Below are positions 32,611 to 40,771 of a stretch of 64,000 nucleotides of DNA, in pieces. Numbering within the stretch: the stretch's first letter is position 1; each line of letters begins with the position of its first letter. Position numbers and translations under genes: made by a program. The notes beneath the pieces are model-generated. The model had not been told where the DNA came from, searched no databases, and was given only the letters and a program-made list of their open reading frames with translations. Source of the stretch: DASXUX01 sp036504595 (GTDB lineage: Bacteria > Planctomycetota > SZUA-567 > H5-PLA8). The stretch is taken from positions 1-64,000 of the forward strand of contig DASXUX010000022.1 in the NCBI GenBank assembly GCA_036504595.1, given 5' to 3'.

Positions 32611-33261
32611 ATGGCCGAACAACCCGATACCCGACAACGCCTTCTCGAAGCCGGCGGTGAAGTCTTCGCCGCTCGCGGTTTCCAGGACGCGACGATTCGC
32701 GAAATCTGCCACCGCGCCAGTGCGAACGTCGCGGCGGTGAACTACCACTTCCGCGACAAAGCCAGCCTTTACGCGGCCGTCTTGCGGTACACATTCGAAC
32801 GTGCTCGCGAGAAGTTCCCGCTGGAACCCAACCGCGATCGAGCGCCCGAGGAACGTTTGCGCCTGTACATTCACTCGTTCCTGATGCGCATTCTCGGCGT
32901 TGGCCGGCCGGCCTGGCACGGACGACTGGCCGTGCGTGAAGTCGTCGATCCCACGCCGGCTCTCGACAGCATCATCAACGACATCTTCCGGCCCAGTTTC
33001 GCGCTGCTTCAGGAAATCGTCCGCAATCTGCTGGGGCCCGGCGCAACGGAAAAGGCTATCCATCACGCGGCGGCAAGCATCTCCGGCCAATGTTTGTTCT
33101 ATGCCCATTCTCGCGCCGTCATCGAACGCATGACTGCGAATGCCGACTATTCGCAACAGATGATCGACGACGTTGCGGCGCATATCACGGCCTTCTCCCT
33201 CGGCGCGCTGAAAGCAATGGCCGCTGCCAATCCCGGCGGAGAGGCCAGGAGCGCCACATGA
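32611..33261 (+). CDS. TetR/CecR-family transcriptional regulator
   Basis: 216 residues. The N-terminal HTH is TRQRLLEAGGEVFAARGFQDATIREICHRASANVAAVNYHFRDKASLYAAVL (residues about 7-58). The C-terminal domain (HGRLAVREVVDPTPALDSIINDIFRPSFALLQEIVRNLLGP) resembles the CecR (YbiH) type, which in E. coli controls a HlyD-containing exporter. It overlaps the following HlyD gene by four bases (ATGA), so the operon is regulator, adaptor, pump. It probably represses from the inverted repeat in its own promoter when no ligand is bound. Confidence 0.9.
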   Translation: MAEQPDTRQRLLEAGGEVFAARGFQDATIREICHRASANVAAVNYHFRDKASLYAAVLRYTFERAREKFPLEPNRDRAPEERLRLYIHSFLMRILGVGRPAWHGRLAVREVVDPTPALDSIINDIFRPSFALLQEIVRNLLGPGATEKAIHHAAASISGQCLFYAHSRAVIERMTANADYSQQMIDDVAAHITAFSLGALKAMAAANPGGEARSAT

Positions 33262-34673
33262 ACGGCGCGGAAACCGCTCCCTCCGAGCGCTCATCGGCGC
33301 CTCCACTCAAAAACGGAGGGCGTCGGCGCATTGTCAGCATCATCTTCATTCTCGTGCTGATCGCGGCAGCGGTTGTCGGCTGGCGGTACTACGAATATTC
33401 GCGCAACTACGAGTCTACCGATGATGCCTTTATCGATGGCCACGTCGTTCCGGTCAGCGCGCGCATTGCCGGACACGTCGCGCGCGTCCTGATCGACGAC
33501 AACCAGCATCTCGAAGCCGGCCAGCTTCTGCTGGAAATCGACCCACGGGATTACCAGGCGATTGTCGATCAGAAGAAAGCCGCGCTGGCCAATCTTGAAG
33601 CCAAACAGAAATCCGCCGAAAGCACGGCCGCGCAAATCGAAATCACCGCCACCGCCGGACTGACGCAAGCGCAAGCCGGGGTGGAAATCGCCAAAGCCAA
33701 CGTCGAAGCCGCTCAGGCCGCCGTCAGCTCCTGCCGCCAGCGATTGGAGCAGGCTCAGGCCGGCGTGACCGTCGCCCAAGCCACTATCGCTCAGGCCAAT
33801 GCCCAGGTCGGCGCGTCCGACGCGACCGTGATCAAGAACGAACAGGACGTGGAACGCTACCGGATCGCGATGGCCAGCAACGCCGCCACGCGGCAGCAAT
33901 TTGAGTACGCCGTCGCCGCGGCCAACGTCTCCAAGGCCGAACTGGAAGCCAATCGCAAAGCCGTCGCAGCGGCCGAAGCCAAACTGACCGAGGCGCAGGC
34001 CGCGCAGCACGGCGCGCAAGCCGATGTGCAGCAGTACGAGGCGCAAGTTGGGCAGACGAAAGCCTCGCTGGGCGAGTCGCTCGCCCGGCTGGAAGCCGCC
34101 AAGTCCGCGCCGCAGCAAATTGCCGTCGCGCGGTCCGCCGCTCAAGCCGCCGCCGCCGATGTGACGCAAGCCAAAGCCACGCTGGTGCAAGCCGAACTCA
34201 ATCTCTCGTACACAGTGATCAAGGCATCTGACCCGGGTCACGTCACACGCAAAATGGTCGAACCCGGCCAGTATGTTCAGCCTGGGCAGACACTGCTTGC
34301 CGTGGTTCCTTCCAACGTCTGGATCACAGCGAATTACAAAGAGACGCAGCTTACGAATATGAAGCCCGGCGACGCCGTGGACGTCACCGTTGATGCGTAT
34401 CCGGGAAAGAAATTCAAGGCGCACGTGGACAGCATCCAGCGTGGCACCGGCGCGCGCTTCAGTCTTCTGCCGCCCGAAAACGCCACCGGAAACTACGTCA
34501 AAGTCGTCCAGCGTGTGCCGGTAAAGATCGTGTTCGATGCACCGGCCGCGCGGGATTTTCTGCTCGCCCCGGGGATGTCGGTCGTGCCCGAAGTGAACGT
34601 GAAAGCGCACGACGCTTCTGCGACGACAAGATCGAAAATCGAAATCCGAAACTCGAAGGAAACGGCAAACTGA
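33258..34673 (+). CDS. HlyD/EmrA-family membrane fusion protein
   Basis: 471 residues. One membrane anchor (about 25-45, IVSIIFILVLIAAAVVGW), then YESTDDAFIDGHVVPVSARIAGHVARVLIDDNQHLEAGQLLLEIDPRDYQ, a long Ala/Gln-rich coiled coil (about 85-290), and the returning lipoyl half VIKASDPGHVTRKMVEPGQYVQPGQTLLAVVP with the beta-barrel. It bridges the inner-membrane pump (next gene) and an outer-membrane channel. The last 15 residues (RSKIEIRNSKETAN) and the stop are encoded by a heptamer repeat, not by conserved sequence. Confidence 0.92.
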   Translation: MNGAETAPSERSSAPPLKNGGRRRIVSIIFILVLIAAAVVGWRYYEYSRNYESTDDAFIDGHVVPVSARIAGHVARVLIDDNQHLEAGQLLLEIDPRDYQAIVDQKKAALANLEAKQKSAESTAAQIEITATAGLTQAQAGVEIAKANVEAAQAAVSSCRQRLEQAQAGVTVAQATIAQANAQVGASDATVIKNEQDVERYRIAMASNAATRQQFEYAVAAANVSKAELEANRKAVAAAEAKLTEAQAAQHGAQADVQQYEAQVGQTKASLGESLARLEAAKSAPQQIAVARSAAQAAAADVTQAKATLVQAELNLSYTVIKASDPGHVTRKMVEPGQYVQPGQTLLAVVPSNVWITANYKETQLTNMKPGDAVDVTVDAYPGKKFKAHVDSIQRGTGARFSLLPPENATGNYVKVVQRVPVKIVFDAPAARDFLLAPGMSVVPEVNVKAHDASATTRSKIEIRNSKETAN

Positions 34674-34774
34674 AAACAGAAGGTTGACCGCTCTCGGGCC
34701 CGCTTCGGTTTGCCGTTTTGTCTTTTGCCGTTTCGCTGTTTCCTTCGGATTTCGAGCTTCGGATTTCGGATTTA
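34630..34774 (+). repeat. Paired heptamer arms CGAAATC / GATTTCG
   Basis: Left arm ATCGAAA-ATCGAAA-TCCGAAA-CTCGAAG-GAAACGG (34630-34671) lies in the 3' end of the HlyD gene. The right arm (34707-34774) carries the complement (TTTGCCGTTT, TTTCCTTCGGATTTCGAGCT). They could pair across a 35-bp loop. Confidence 0.8.
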
Positions 34775-34781
34775 GCGCGGT

Positions 34782-36374
34782 ATGGCTGCTGACGCATCTT
34801 CTCCAGACACTGCCCACGCCCACTGGCGTCCCAGCCACAATCCCTGGCTCGTGGCGCTGACCGTCACGCTCGCGACGTTCATGGAAGTGCTCGACACCAG
34901 CATCGCCAACGTCGCGTTGCCGCACATTGCCGGCAATCTCTCGGCCAGCGTGGACGAAAGCACGTGGGTACTGACGTCTTACCTCGTTTCGAATGCGATC
35001 GTCCTTCCTCTCAGCGGCTGGCTGGTGATGATCTTCGGCCGCAAGCGCTTCTACATGGCCTGCGTCGCTATCTTTACCGTCAGCTCCGGGCTGTGCGGCC
35101 TGGCGTCCAGCCTGGGGATGCTCGTCTTCTTCCGCATCCTGCAGGGCGTGGGCGGCGGCGGCTTGCAGCCCAGTGAACAGGCCATTCTGGTCGATACGTT
35201 TCCAGCTCGGCAGCGCGGCATGGGCATGGCCGTCTATGGCATCGCCGTCGTCACGGCTCCGATCATCGGCCCGACGCTCGGCGGCTGGATCACCGACAAT
35301 TTCAGTTGGCGCTGGATATTTTTCATCAACATTCCGGTCGGTCTGCTCTCGCTGTTCCTTACCTCGCGAATGGTCGAAGATCCGCCCTACCTGACGCGCA
35401 AGCCGCTTAGCCAGGTGCGCATCGACTATGTCGGTTTCGCGCTGATCGCTCTCGGCCTGGGCGCGCTGCAAATCGTGCTCGACAAAGGCCAGCGCGAAGA
35501 CTGGTTCGCGTCTCATTTCATCCTGATCATGTCGGTCATCGGCGGCGTGGCGCTGATCGCCGCCATCGCCTGGGAACTGCACCGCGAAGAAGCCATGGTC
35601 GAACTTCATCTGCTCAAAGACCGCAACTTCAGCCTCTCCGTGCTGCTGATGTTCATGCTCGGCGTCGTTCTCTTCGGCAGCACCGTTCTGCTCCCGCTCT
35701 TCCTGCAGACCTTGATGGGCTACAACGCCACGCTCGCGGGAATGGCGCTCTCCCCCGGCGGCATGGTGACCATGCTGAGCATGCCGCTGGTCGGCCTGTT
35801 GCTCTCGCGGTACGACGCGCGCTGGCTGGTGGCTTTTGGAATCGCTATGGTCTCCGCTGGCCTCTTCTACATGACGCGCTTCAACACGCAGATCGATTTC
35901 TGGACCGCCGCCACTTCGCGCATGATCGTCGCCGGCGGCCTGGGCTTTCTGTTCGTGCCGATCAACAGCATCGGTTATGCGTACATTAGAAAGGAGCAGC
36001 GCAACCAGGCTTCCGGCCTGATCAACCTCGCGCGCAACCTCGGCGGAAGTTTCGGCATCGCCCTCGTCACGACGCTTCTGGCTCGTCGCGCGCAAGTTCA
36101 TCAAAACATGCTCGTCGGACATCTGACGCCTTACGATCCTGCTTATCAAAACCAGTTGCAGCGCACGACCAGCTATCTCGCCGCGCAGACCGCCGATCCC
36201 GTGCAAGCCGCTCAGCAAGCCCACGGCCTCATGTACGCCCAGCTCAACCAGCAAGCGACGATGCTCGCCTACCTCGATTGCTTCATGGCCATGGCCGTGA
36301 TCTTCCTGGCCCTGCTGCCCGTCGTGTTCCTCGTCCGAAAAACTGTTCCCGGCAAAGACGCGCCCATGCACTAA
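34782..36374 (+). CDS. DHA2-family (EmrB/QacA) MFS drug efflux transporter
   Basis: 530 residues with about 14 membrane helices. MFS motif A is GWLVMIFGRKRFYMA; the DHA2 motif near helix 1 is TFMEVLDTSIANVALPHIAGNL, and motif C-like GPTLGGWITDNFSWRWIFFINIPVG follows helix 5. It pumps hydrophobic or cationic compounds by proton antiport and pairs with the HlyD protein encoded just upstream. It is the last gene of the TetR-controlled operon. Confidence 0.93.
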   Translation: MAADASSPDTAHAHWRPSHNPWLVALTVTLATFMEVLDTSIANVALPHIAGNLSASVDESTWVLTSYLVSNAIVLPLSGWLVMIFGRKRFYMACVAIFTVSSGLCGLASSLGMLVFFRILQGVGGGGLQPSEQAILVDTFPARQRGMGMAVYGIAVVTAPIIGPTLGGWITDNFSWRWIFFINIPVGLLSLFLTSRMVEDPPYLTRKPLSQVRIDYVGFALIALGLGALQIVLDKGQREDWFASHFILIMSVIGGVALIAAIAWELHREEAMVELHLLKDRNFSLSVLLMFMLGVVLFGSTVLLPLFLQTLMGYNATLAGMALSPGGMVTMLSMPLVGLLLSRYDARWLVAFGIAMVSAGLFYMTRFNTQIDFWTAATSRMIVAGGLGFLFVPINSIGYAYIRKEQRNQASGLINLARNLGGSFGIALVTTLLARRAQVHQNMLVGHLTPYDPAYQNQLQRTTSYLAAQTADPVQAAQQAHGLMYAQLNQQATMLAYLDCFMAMAVIFLALLPVVFLVRKTVPGKDAPMH

Positions 36375-36376
36375 CA

Positions 36377-36442
36377 ACAGTTCTTAGTTTTTAGTTCTGA
36401 GTTCTTAGTTTCCTGCTTTGCCCACTCAAAACTGAGAACTGT
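36377..36442 (+). repeat. Paired heptamer arms GTTCTTA / CTGAGAA
   Basis: Left arm GTTCTTA-GTTTTTA-GTTCTGA-GTTCTTA (36380-36407), right arm CTCAAAACTGAGAACTGT (36425-36442). The hairpin sits right after the emrB-like stop and could act as a transcript end, though no T-run follows. Confidence 0.8.
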
Positions 36443-36521
36443 CCGTCACACCCACTCTTGCACTCCTTCCTTGTCGTGCTAATCTCCCCGCTCTGTTTTT
36501 TGGAGAGATAAGGAGACCCGC

Positions 36522-36959
36522 ATGAGTTCCGGCAAAGAATTCCCTGACCGCATCCCCGCTCAACCCAGCGTGGACGGCTTCCTCGACGCGCTGAAATACG
36601 ACGCCGACGGCCTGGTCACGATCGTCGTTCAGGACGCCGACAATAACGCCGTCCTGATGGTCGCGTTCGCGAACCGCGAAGCCGTCCGCAAAACCCTCGA
36701 AACCGGCCTCATGCACTACTACTCGCGTTCCCGCAAAAAGATGTGGCTCAAAGGCGAAGAGTCCGGCCACACACAAAAAATGCTCAGCATGACCGTCGAT
36801 TGCGACGGCGACGCCATCGTCGCCAAGTGCCGCCAGGTCAGCGGCGCCTGCCACCTCGGCTTCCGTTCCTGCTTCGCCTTCCAAGTGGAACGCGACGGCA
36901 AAGTCACCGTCGTCGGCGAAAAACTCTTCGACCCGAAGGAAGTTTATAAGAAGAAATAG
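36522..36959 (+). CDS. hisI: Phosphoribosyl-AMP cyclohydrolase
   Basis: 145 residues; ATG after AAGGAG. It opens the purine ring of phosphoribosyl-AMP, step 3 of histidine synthesis. Conserved blocks are VLMVAFANREAVRKTLETGLMHYYSRSRKKMWLKGEESGHTQ, and the metal site DCDGDAIVAKCRQVSGACHLGFRSCF with the Asp and Cys ligands. There is no fused HisE (pyrophosphohydrolase) domain. No other his gene is adjacent. Confidence 0.95.
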   Translation: MSSGKEFPDRIPAQPSVDGFLDALKYDADGLVTIVVQDADNNAVLMVAFANREAVRKTLETGLMHYYSRSRKKMWLKGEESGHTQKMLSMTVDCDGDAIVAKCRQVSGACHLGFRSCFAFQVERDGKVTVVGEKLFDPKEVYKKK

Positions 36960-36981
36960 TTGCGCCGTAGGCGCCCTCGCC

Positions 36982-37025
36982 GTTCTCCCCTCCCCGCCTC
37001 GGGGAGGAGCCGGGGGAGGGGTTCC
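36982..37025 (+). repeat. CTCCCC palindrome, copy 1
   Basis: GTTCTCCCCTCCCCGCCTCG, then GGGGAGGAGCCGGGGGAGGGG. Related copies are at 40677, 51181 and 63331, always between genes. Confidence 0.85.
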
Positions 37026-37030
37026 CCGCG

Positions 37031-37123
37031 GTTCCTGCCTCCGCAGTTCGTGCCGTTCCTCCTGCCTCCTGCCGCTGCCGACTGCCTACTCGCCATTCCC
37101 AATGGCTACTGACCACTGACCAC
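37031..37123 (+). repeat. CTGCCTC / GACCACT heptamer island
   Basis: CTGCCTC-CTGCCGC-TGCCGAC-TGCCTAC, then ACTGACC-ACTGACC. The stop codon of gltX (37106) is inside the last word. Parts recur at 39696-39768. Confidence 0.75.
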
Positions 37124-38719
37124 CGCCAGCGCATGATCAATGCGCCTCAGCGTCTCCGCCTGCCCCAGCAAATACAGCGTGTCGTGAATCGGCGGACTCG
37201 CCAGCGTCCCGGTGACCGCCAGGCGTATCGGCTGAGCCACATCGCCGAGCTTCACCTGCTTCGCTTCGCAGAATTTTTTCAGCGCCTCGTCGATCGCCGG
37301 CCCGGACCACTCGTCCACGCTGCCCAGCATCTCGCGAGCCGCCCGCAAAACCTTCAGCCCGTCGCCTTGCTTCAAAACTTTCTCGACAGCCTTCGGGTCC
37401 AGAGTCTTCGGCGCCACAAAAAACAGTTCGCACCTCTCCGCAAGCTGCTTCAGCGTCTTCGACCGCTCCCGAGCCAGCCCCAGCACGTCCTTCAGCCATC
37501 CCGGCGTAGACAGCGACAGATCGTACCCGCGCTTGATCAGCCACGGACGCGCGCGTTCGAGCAGTTGATCGGCCGGCAGCGTCCGCATGTATTCGCCGTT
37601 GATCCACTCCAGCTTCGTGCCGTTCAAGCACTCTGAAAGCCACTGCACAATTTGAGCCTCAACCGCCGGATCGGTCGTCGCTCCACCCGCAGGCACCGGC
37701 GGCGGCCGCTTGCGCGTCAGAGCGAACTGCGCCGGCGATTTGTTGATTCGGTCGAGCGAAAACTCGCGCACGATCTCCTGCAGCGGCATGACCTCGCGCC
37801 CGTCGCCCGGCGACCAGCCCAGCAGCGCCTCGAAGTTGATGAACGCCTCCGGCAGCAGCCCGCATTGCTGGTACAGCGTCACCGCGACGGGATCGCGCCG
37901 CTTGCTGATTTTCTTGCCTTCCTCGCTGAAGATCATCGGCAGGTGCGCGAACACCGGAAGCTTTTGCTCCAGCGCCTCGTAGATGAAGATCTGCCGGAAC
38001 GTGTTCTCGACATGATCGTCGCCGCGAATCACATGGCTGATCTTCATGTCGATGTCGTCGATCACGCACGCGAAGTTGTAGATCGGCATCCCGTTGCCGC
38101 GCATGATGACGAAGTCTTTCGTGGGGCGGGCCTCCGTGCCCGCCTTTCCGTCGGTAGCGCCGGCCTCCGTGCCGGCAGGAGCTTCCTCCATATACGTATC
38201 CGCCGGCTTCCCGCAGTGCCCCCGCACCGCGTCCTCAAACGCGATCTCTGTGCGGCCTTTCAGATCGATTTTCAGGTATAGCGCCGGATTCGGATCGGCC
38301 GCTGCTTGAGCTTTCTCTTCGTCCCACTTGCCCTGCTTCTTCAGCTTCTCGATCTTCCACTCCGGCAGCGGCCCGCCAGCCTCCTTCTTCGCCCAGTACG
38401 CGTGGCCGGCTTTCTCCAACTGCGCCGCGACTTCGCGATACCGCTCCATCCGCTGGCTCTGGTAGTACGGCCCGCTCGGCCCGCCGATGTCCGGGCCCTC
38501 GTCCCAGTCGAGGCCGCACCACTTCAGGCCATCGAGGATAATCTGGGTGGCCTCTTCCTTGTTGCGCTCGATGTCCGTGTCCTCAATGCGCAGGATGAAC
38601 TTCCCGCCCGTCTTGCGCGCATACAGCCAGTTGAACAGCGCCGTGCGCACGCCCCCCACGTGCAGATATCCAGTGGGGCTTGGAGCGAATCGGACGCGGA
38701 CAGAAGAAGAGTGGTTCAT
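37106..38719 (-). CDS. gltX: Glutamyl-tRNA synthetase
   Basis: 537 residues, class I synthetase that charges tRNA-Glu (and possibly tRNA-Gln). HIGH motif PTGYLHVGG (about 14-22), FILRIEDTDIERN, and the KMSKS equivalent KKISKRRD (about 272). Anticodon-binding helices fill the C-terminal third. Between DTYMEE and KDFVIMRGNGMPIYNFACVIDDIDM there is a 22-residue insert (about 176-200, APAGTEAGATDGKAGTEARP) encoded by two tandem GC-rich palindromes (38118-38190). The last residues, VVSGQ, and the stop come from a GGTCAGT heptamer pair. Confidence 0.95.
   Translation of the reverse strand: MNHSSSVRVRFAPSPTGYLHVGGVRTALFNWLYARKTGGKFILRIEDTDIERNKEEATQIILDGLKWCGLDWDEGPDIGGPSGPYYQSQRMERYREVAAQLEKAGHAYWAKKEAGGPLPEWKIEKLKKQGKWDEEKAQAAADPNPALYLKIDLKGRTEIAFEDAVRGHCGKPADTYMEEAPAGTEAGATDGKAGTEARPTKDFVIMRGNGMPIYNFACVIDDIDMKISHVIRGDDHVENTFRQIFIYEALEQKLPVFAHLPMIFSEEGKKISKRRDPVAVTLYQQCGLLPEAFINFEALLGWSPGDGREVMPLQEIVREFSLDRINKSPAQFALTRKRPPPVPAGGATTDPAVEAQIVQWLSECLNGTKLEWINGEYMRTLPADQLLERARPWLIKRGYDLSLSTPGWLKDVLGLARERSKTLKQLAERCELFFVAPKTLDPKAVEKVLKQGDGLKVLRAAREMLGSVDEWSGPAIDEALKKFCEAKQVKLGDVAQPIRLAVTGTLASPPIHDTLYLLGQAETLRRIDHALAVVSGQ
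38118..38190 (+). repeat. Double GC-rich palindrome inside gltX
   Basis: GTGGGGCGGGCCTCCGTGCC and GTAGCGCCGGCCTCCGTGCC in a row, antisense to gltX and yet open in its frame. The second copy equals the elements in the GH51 and recD2 genes. Confidence 0.88.
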
Positions 38720-39408
38720 GGTTCTTTCTTTGGCTTATGGTTTCAGGGTTCTTAGTTCATCGCCTTTAACGCGGCCGATCTTAGCACGCGAACAACGCTT
38801 AATCAAACTTGCCGCCGTGCTGTAAAAAAGTGCACATGTGTTGATTGTGTGCCACGGGCAGCCTCTGTTCGCCGTTGGCTACACCGTGCATTCAGCCATC
38901 AAAGCGCCCAGCTTTCATCAACGCTTCCTGTAAAAAAGTGCACATGTGTGGCACGCTTGTGTTCGCGCGTCCTTTTGCGCGAACTCAAGCGTGCGCTCCG
39001 GCGAAATTCTGTCCAAGAGCGCACCTGTGCACGAAAACCAGTCTGCACCTTTTCTGCTTGCAGACGATGCCTTCAGCACCCGAACCCCAGAATTCTCACC
39101 ACGCATTTGTCCAGAACTGCACCGTGCGCATCAGAACCGCGACCGTAAGGGAGCGGCGCAGTCCAAAGCCTCGCTTTCTTGTCCAAAACTGCAGGTCGTG
39201 TTCCGTTGAGCTCTCCCCGCCTGTAAAGAAGTGCACATGTGCACAAACCTAACCCACCAACACTCAAAGACTCCTTTTGCGAAGACAGAGTTACCAACCC
39301 GACCTCCATAGATAGTGACGTATCAGCGAAGACAATCTTGCATATATTTCATATTATTTTTGGTTAAACTTTGAGCACATTTGCGCTGTTGCCTGCTTTG
39401 TGGTTCGG
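38720..39408. other. 690-bp gene-free repeat field
   Basis: It holds six A/B 21-bp repeats, a CACGCTTG...CAAGCGTG hairpin spacer, a copy of the GTGCCACGGGCAGCC palindrome (38850-38880) and a module-3 copy of the composite element (39128-39161). The last 150 bp before the small conserved gene show nothing recognisable. No gene is supported. Confidence 0.8.
38820..39241 (+). repeat. A/B 21-bp repeat array, locus 2
   Basis: Type A at 38820-38840, 38928-38948 and 39221-39241; type B at 39010-39030, 39108-39128 and 39180-39200, all in one orientation. The first two A copies are identical to the locus-1 copy at 15743-15763 (reverse strand). The last A copy extends to GTGCACATGTGCAC, a perfect 14-base palindrome. 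Confidence 0.9.
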
Positions 39409-39693
39409 TCAGCTCTCCGGTTGGCGTTGCCATGCCGCAGATTTTGAGGTGCGTGTCGCACACCATCCTGGCGGCAGGTCTGCGAGTTCCAACACTGAAG
39501 AATCATGGCGAACAATCGTGCCAAGTCCCACGAGAGCCGCGTTCGCCATATCGAACGGCTTGCCGTCCAGAAACTGCCAGCCGTCATCTTCGATGTCGTG
39601 CGACACATAAAGGATTGGCTCGCCGTCAAAAACGATTGAGCGCAGCGTAACGACCGCACAATTCTGTGGTTGATCAAACGGCCACTTGAGCAT
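39409..39693 (-). CDS. Conserved small protein of unknown function
   Basis: 94 residues from MLKWPFDQPQNCAVVTLRSIV. The pattern PFDQPQNCAVVTLRSIVFDGEPILYVSHDIEDDGWQFL...DLPPGWCATR is, to my knowledge, a widespread small cytoplasmic family with no assigned role; two-layer alpha/beta fold likely. The upstream frame consists of CCACTGC repeat DNA, so this ATG is preferred; its GGAA and a more distant GGAGG come from that repeat. Confidence 0.75.
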   Translation of the reverse strand: MLKWPFDQPQNCAVVTLRSIVFDGEPILYVSHDIEDDGWQFLDGKPFDMANAALVGLGTIVRHDSSVLELADLPPGWCATRTSKSAAWQRQPES

Positions 39694-39695
39694 CG

Positions 39696-39768
39696 TGCCG
39701 TTCCTGCCTCCTGCCCACTGGCCACTGGCCACTGCCCACTGCCCACTGCCCACTGCCGCTGCCTACTT
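39696..39768 (+). repeat. CCACTGC heptamer array
   Basis: CCACTGG x2, CCACTGC x4 and CGCTGCC in strict 7-base register (39715-39763), after GTTCCTGCCTCCTGCC. It lies between nadK and the small conserved gene. Confidence 0.92.
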
Positions 39769-40623
39769 GCCGTGATTCACCCACCCCGCCCAGTGCAGCT
39801 TGTCGCGAATAATCTCATACCGTCCCTTGCGCCCCAGCGTCACCAGGTTGCATTCGAACGGCGCGCGCGACACCGTCACGCACGTCCCGCTGCTCAGCGA
39901 ACAACTCGTCTGCCCGTCCATCACCAGTTCCACCGGCGACCCCGTCATGCTCTCCGCGCAAATCTCCAGACTCTCTTCGTGCGAAAGAACGATCGGCCGG
40001 TTGGCCAGCGTGTGAGCGCAAATCGGCGTGACCACGAACGCCTTCAAACTCTCGCTCAAAATCGGCCCGCCCGCCGACAAACTGTACCCCGTCGATCCCG
40101 TCGCCGTCGAAACGATCAACCCGTCGCCGCGATAGCGCGCCACTTCCTGCCCCGACACCCGCACGTCGATCGTCATCATCGACGCCTTCGGCTGGCGCAG
40201 CAGCACCGCGTCGTTCAGAGCCACAAATTCGCGAACTGGCTTCGCGCTGGCCTGTCCCGGCTTGCCCGTCACGCGGACGTTCAGCATCATGCGCGGCGAA
40301 AGCACATACTTCCCGCGCAGCACCGCCGGCAATACCTTCTTCACTTCCGCCGGAGACGTCTGCGCCAGAAACCCGAGCCGCCCCAGGTTGACGCCGAACA
40401 CCGGCACCGGGTTCCCATACAACCGCCGAGCCGCCGACAAGATCGTCCCATCGCCGCCGAAGACGAGTACCATGTCCGCATGGATGCGGCTTAAGTCGCT
40501 CTCGCCGTTCTGGTCAACTTTGACAATGGTCGCGATCTTCCGCAGCCAAGGCAACAGTTCCTTCAGAATCGGAACCACCCCCGGCTTCCGCTTCGGATTG
40601 GCAATGATGTAAACGCGTCGCAT
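39763..40623 (-). CDS. nadK: NAD kinase
   Basis: 286 residues from MRRVYIIANPKRKPG. It phosphorylates NAD to NADP. The signature GGDGT is in MVLVFGGDGTILSAARR (about 54), followed by GVNLGRLGFLAQ, RGDGLIVSTATGSTGYSLSAGGPIL and the substrate loop LANRPIVLSHEESLEI. Length and order are normal for bacterial NadK. It is cytoplasmic and essential in most bacteria. Confidence 0.95.
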   Translation of the reverse strand: MRRVYIIANPKRKPGVVPILKELLPWLRKIATIVKVDQNGESDLSRIHADMVLVFGGDGTILSAARRLYGNPVPVFGVNLGRLGFLAQTSPAEVKKVLPAVLRGKYVLSPRMMLNVRVTGKPGQASAKPVREFVALNDAVLLRQPKASMMTIDVRVSGQEVARYRGDGLIVSTATGSTGYSLSAGGPILSESLKAFVVTPICAHTLANRPIVLSHEESLEICAESMTGSPVELVMDGQTSCSLSSGTCVTVSRAPFECNLVTLGRKGRYEIIRDKLHWAGWVNHGK

Positions 40624-40676
40624 GAAAGAAGCACTTATCACAATCTCAGAAAATTGACAGCGCACCGCCCGCAGCC

Positions 40677-40720
40677 GTTCTCCCCTTCCCTCCGAGGGAA
40701 GGGGCCGGGGGTTAGGTTTG
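40677..40720 (+). repeat. CTCCCC palindrome, copy 2
   Basis: GTTCTCCCCTTCCCTCCGAG, then GGAAGGGGCCGGGGGTTAGG; sits upstream of nadK. Confidence 0.85.
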
Positions 40721-40771
40721 CGGCAGCGCCATTTCAGCCACCATTTTGCATTTTTACTTTTTACTTTTTAA

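Noticed and set aside
36377..36442. Intrinsic terminator after the efflux operon
   Set aside because: The hairpin is real, but no T-run follows the right arm, and the same architecture occurs at places that are not gene ends; kept as a repeat.
38820..39241. Integron attC-site interpretation of the A/B repeats
   Set aside because: The RYYYAAC/GTTRRRY core sites are not recognisable and no cassette genes lie between copies; left open only as an analogy.
39354..39746. Reading frame overlapping the small conserved gene in another frame
   Set aside because: It begins in CCACTGC repeat DNA and has no domain-like sequence, while the 39409-39693 frame reads as a conserved small protein.
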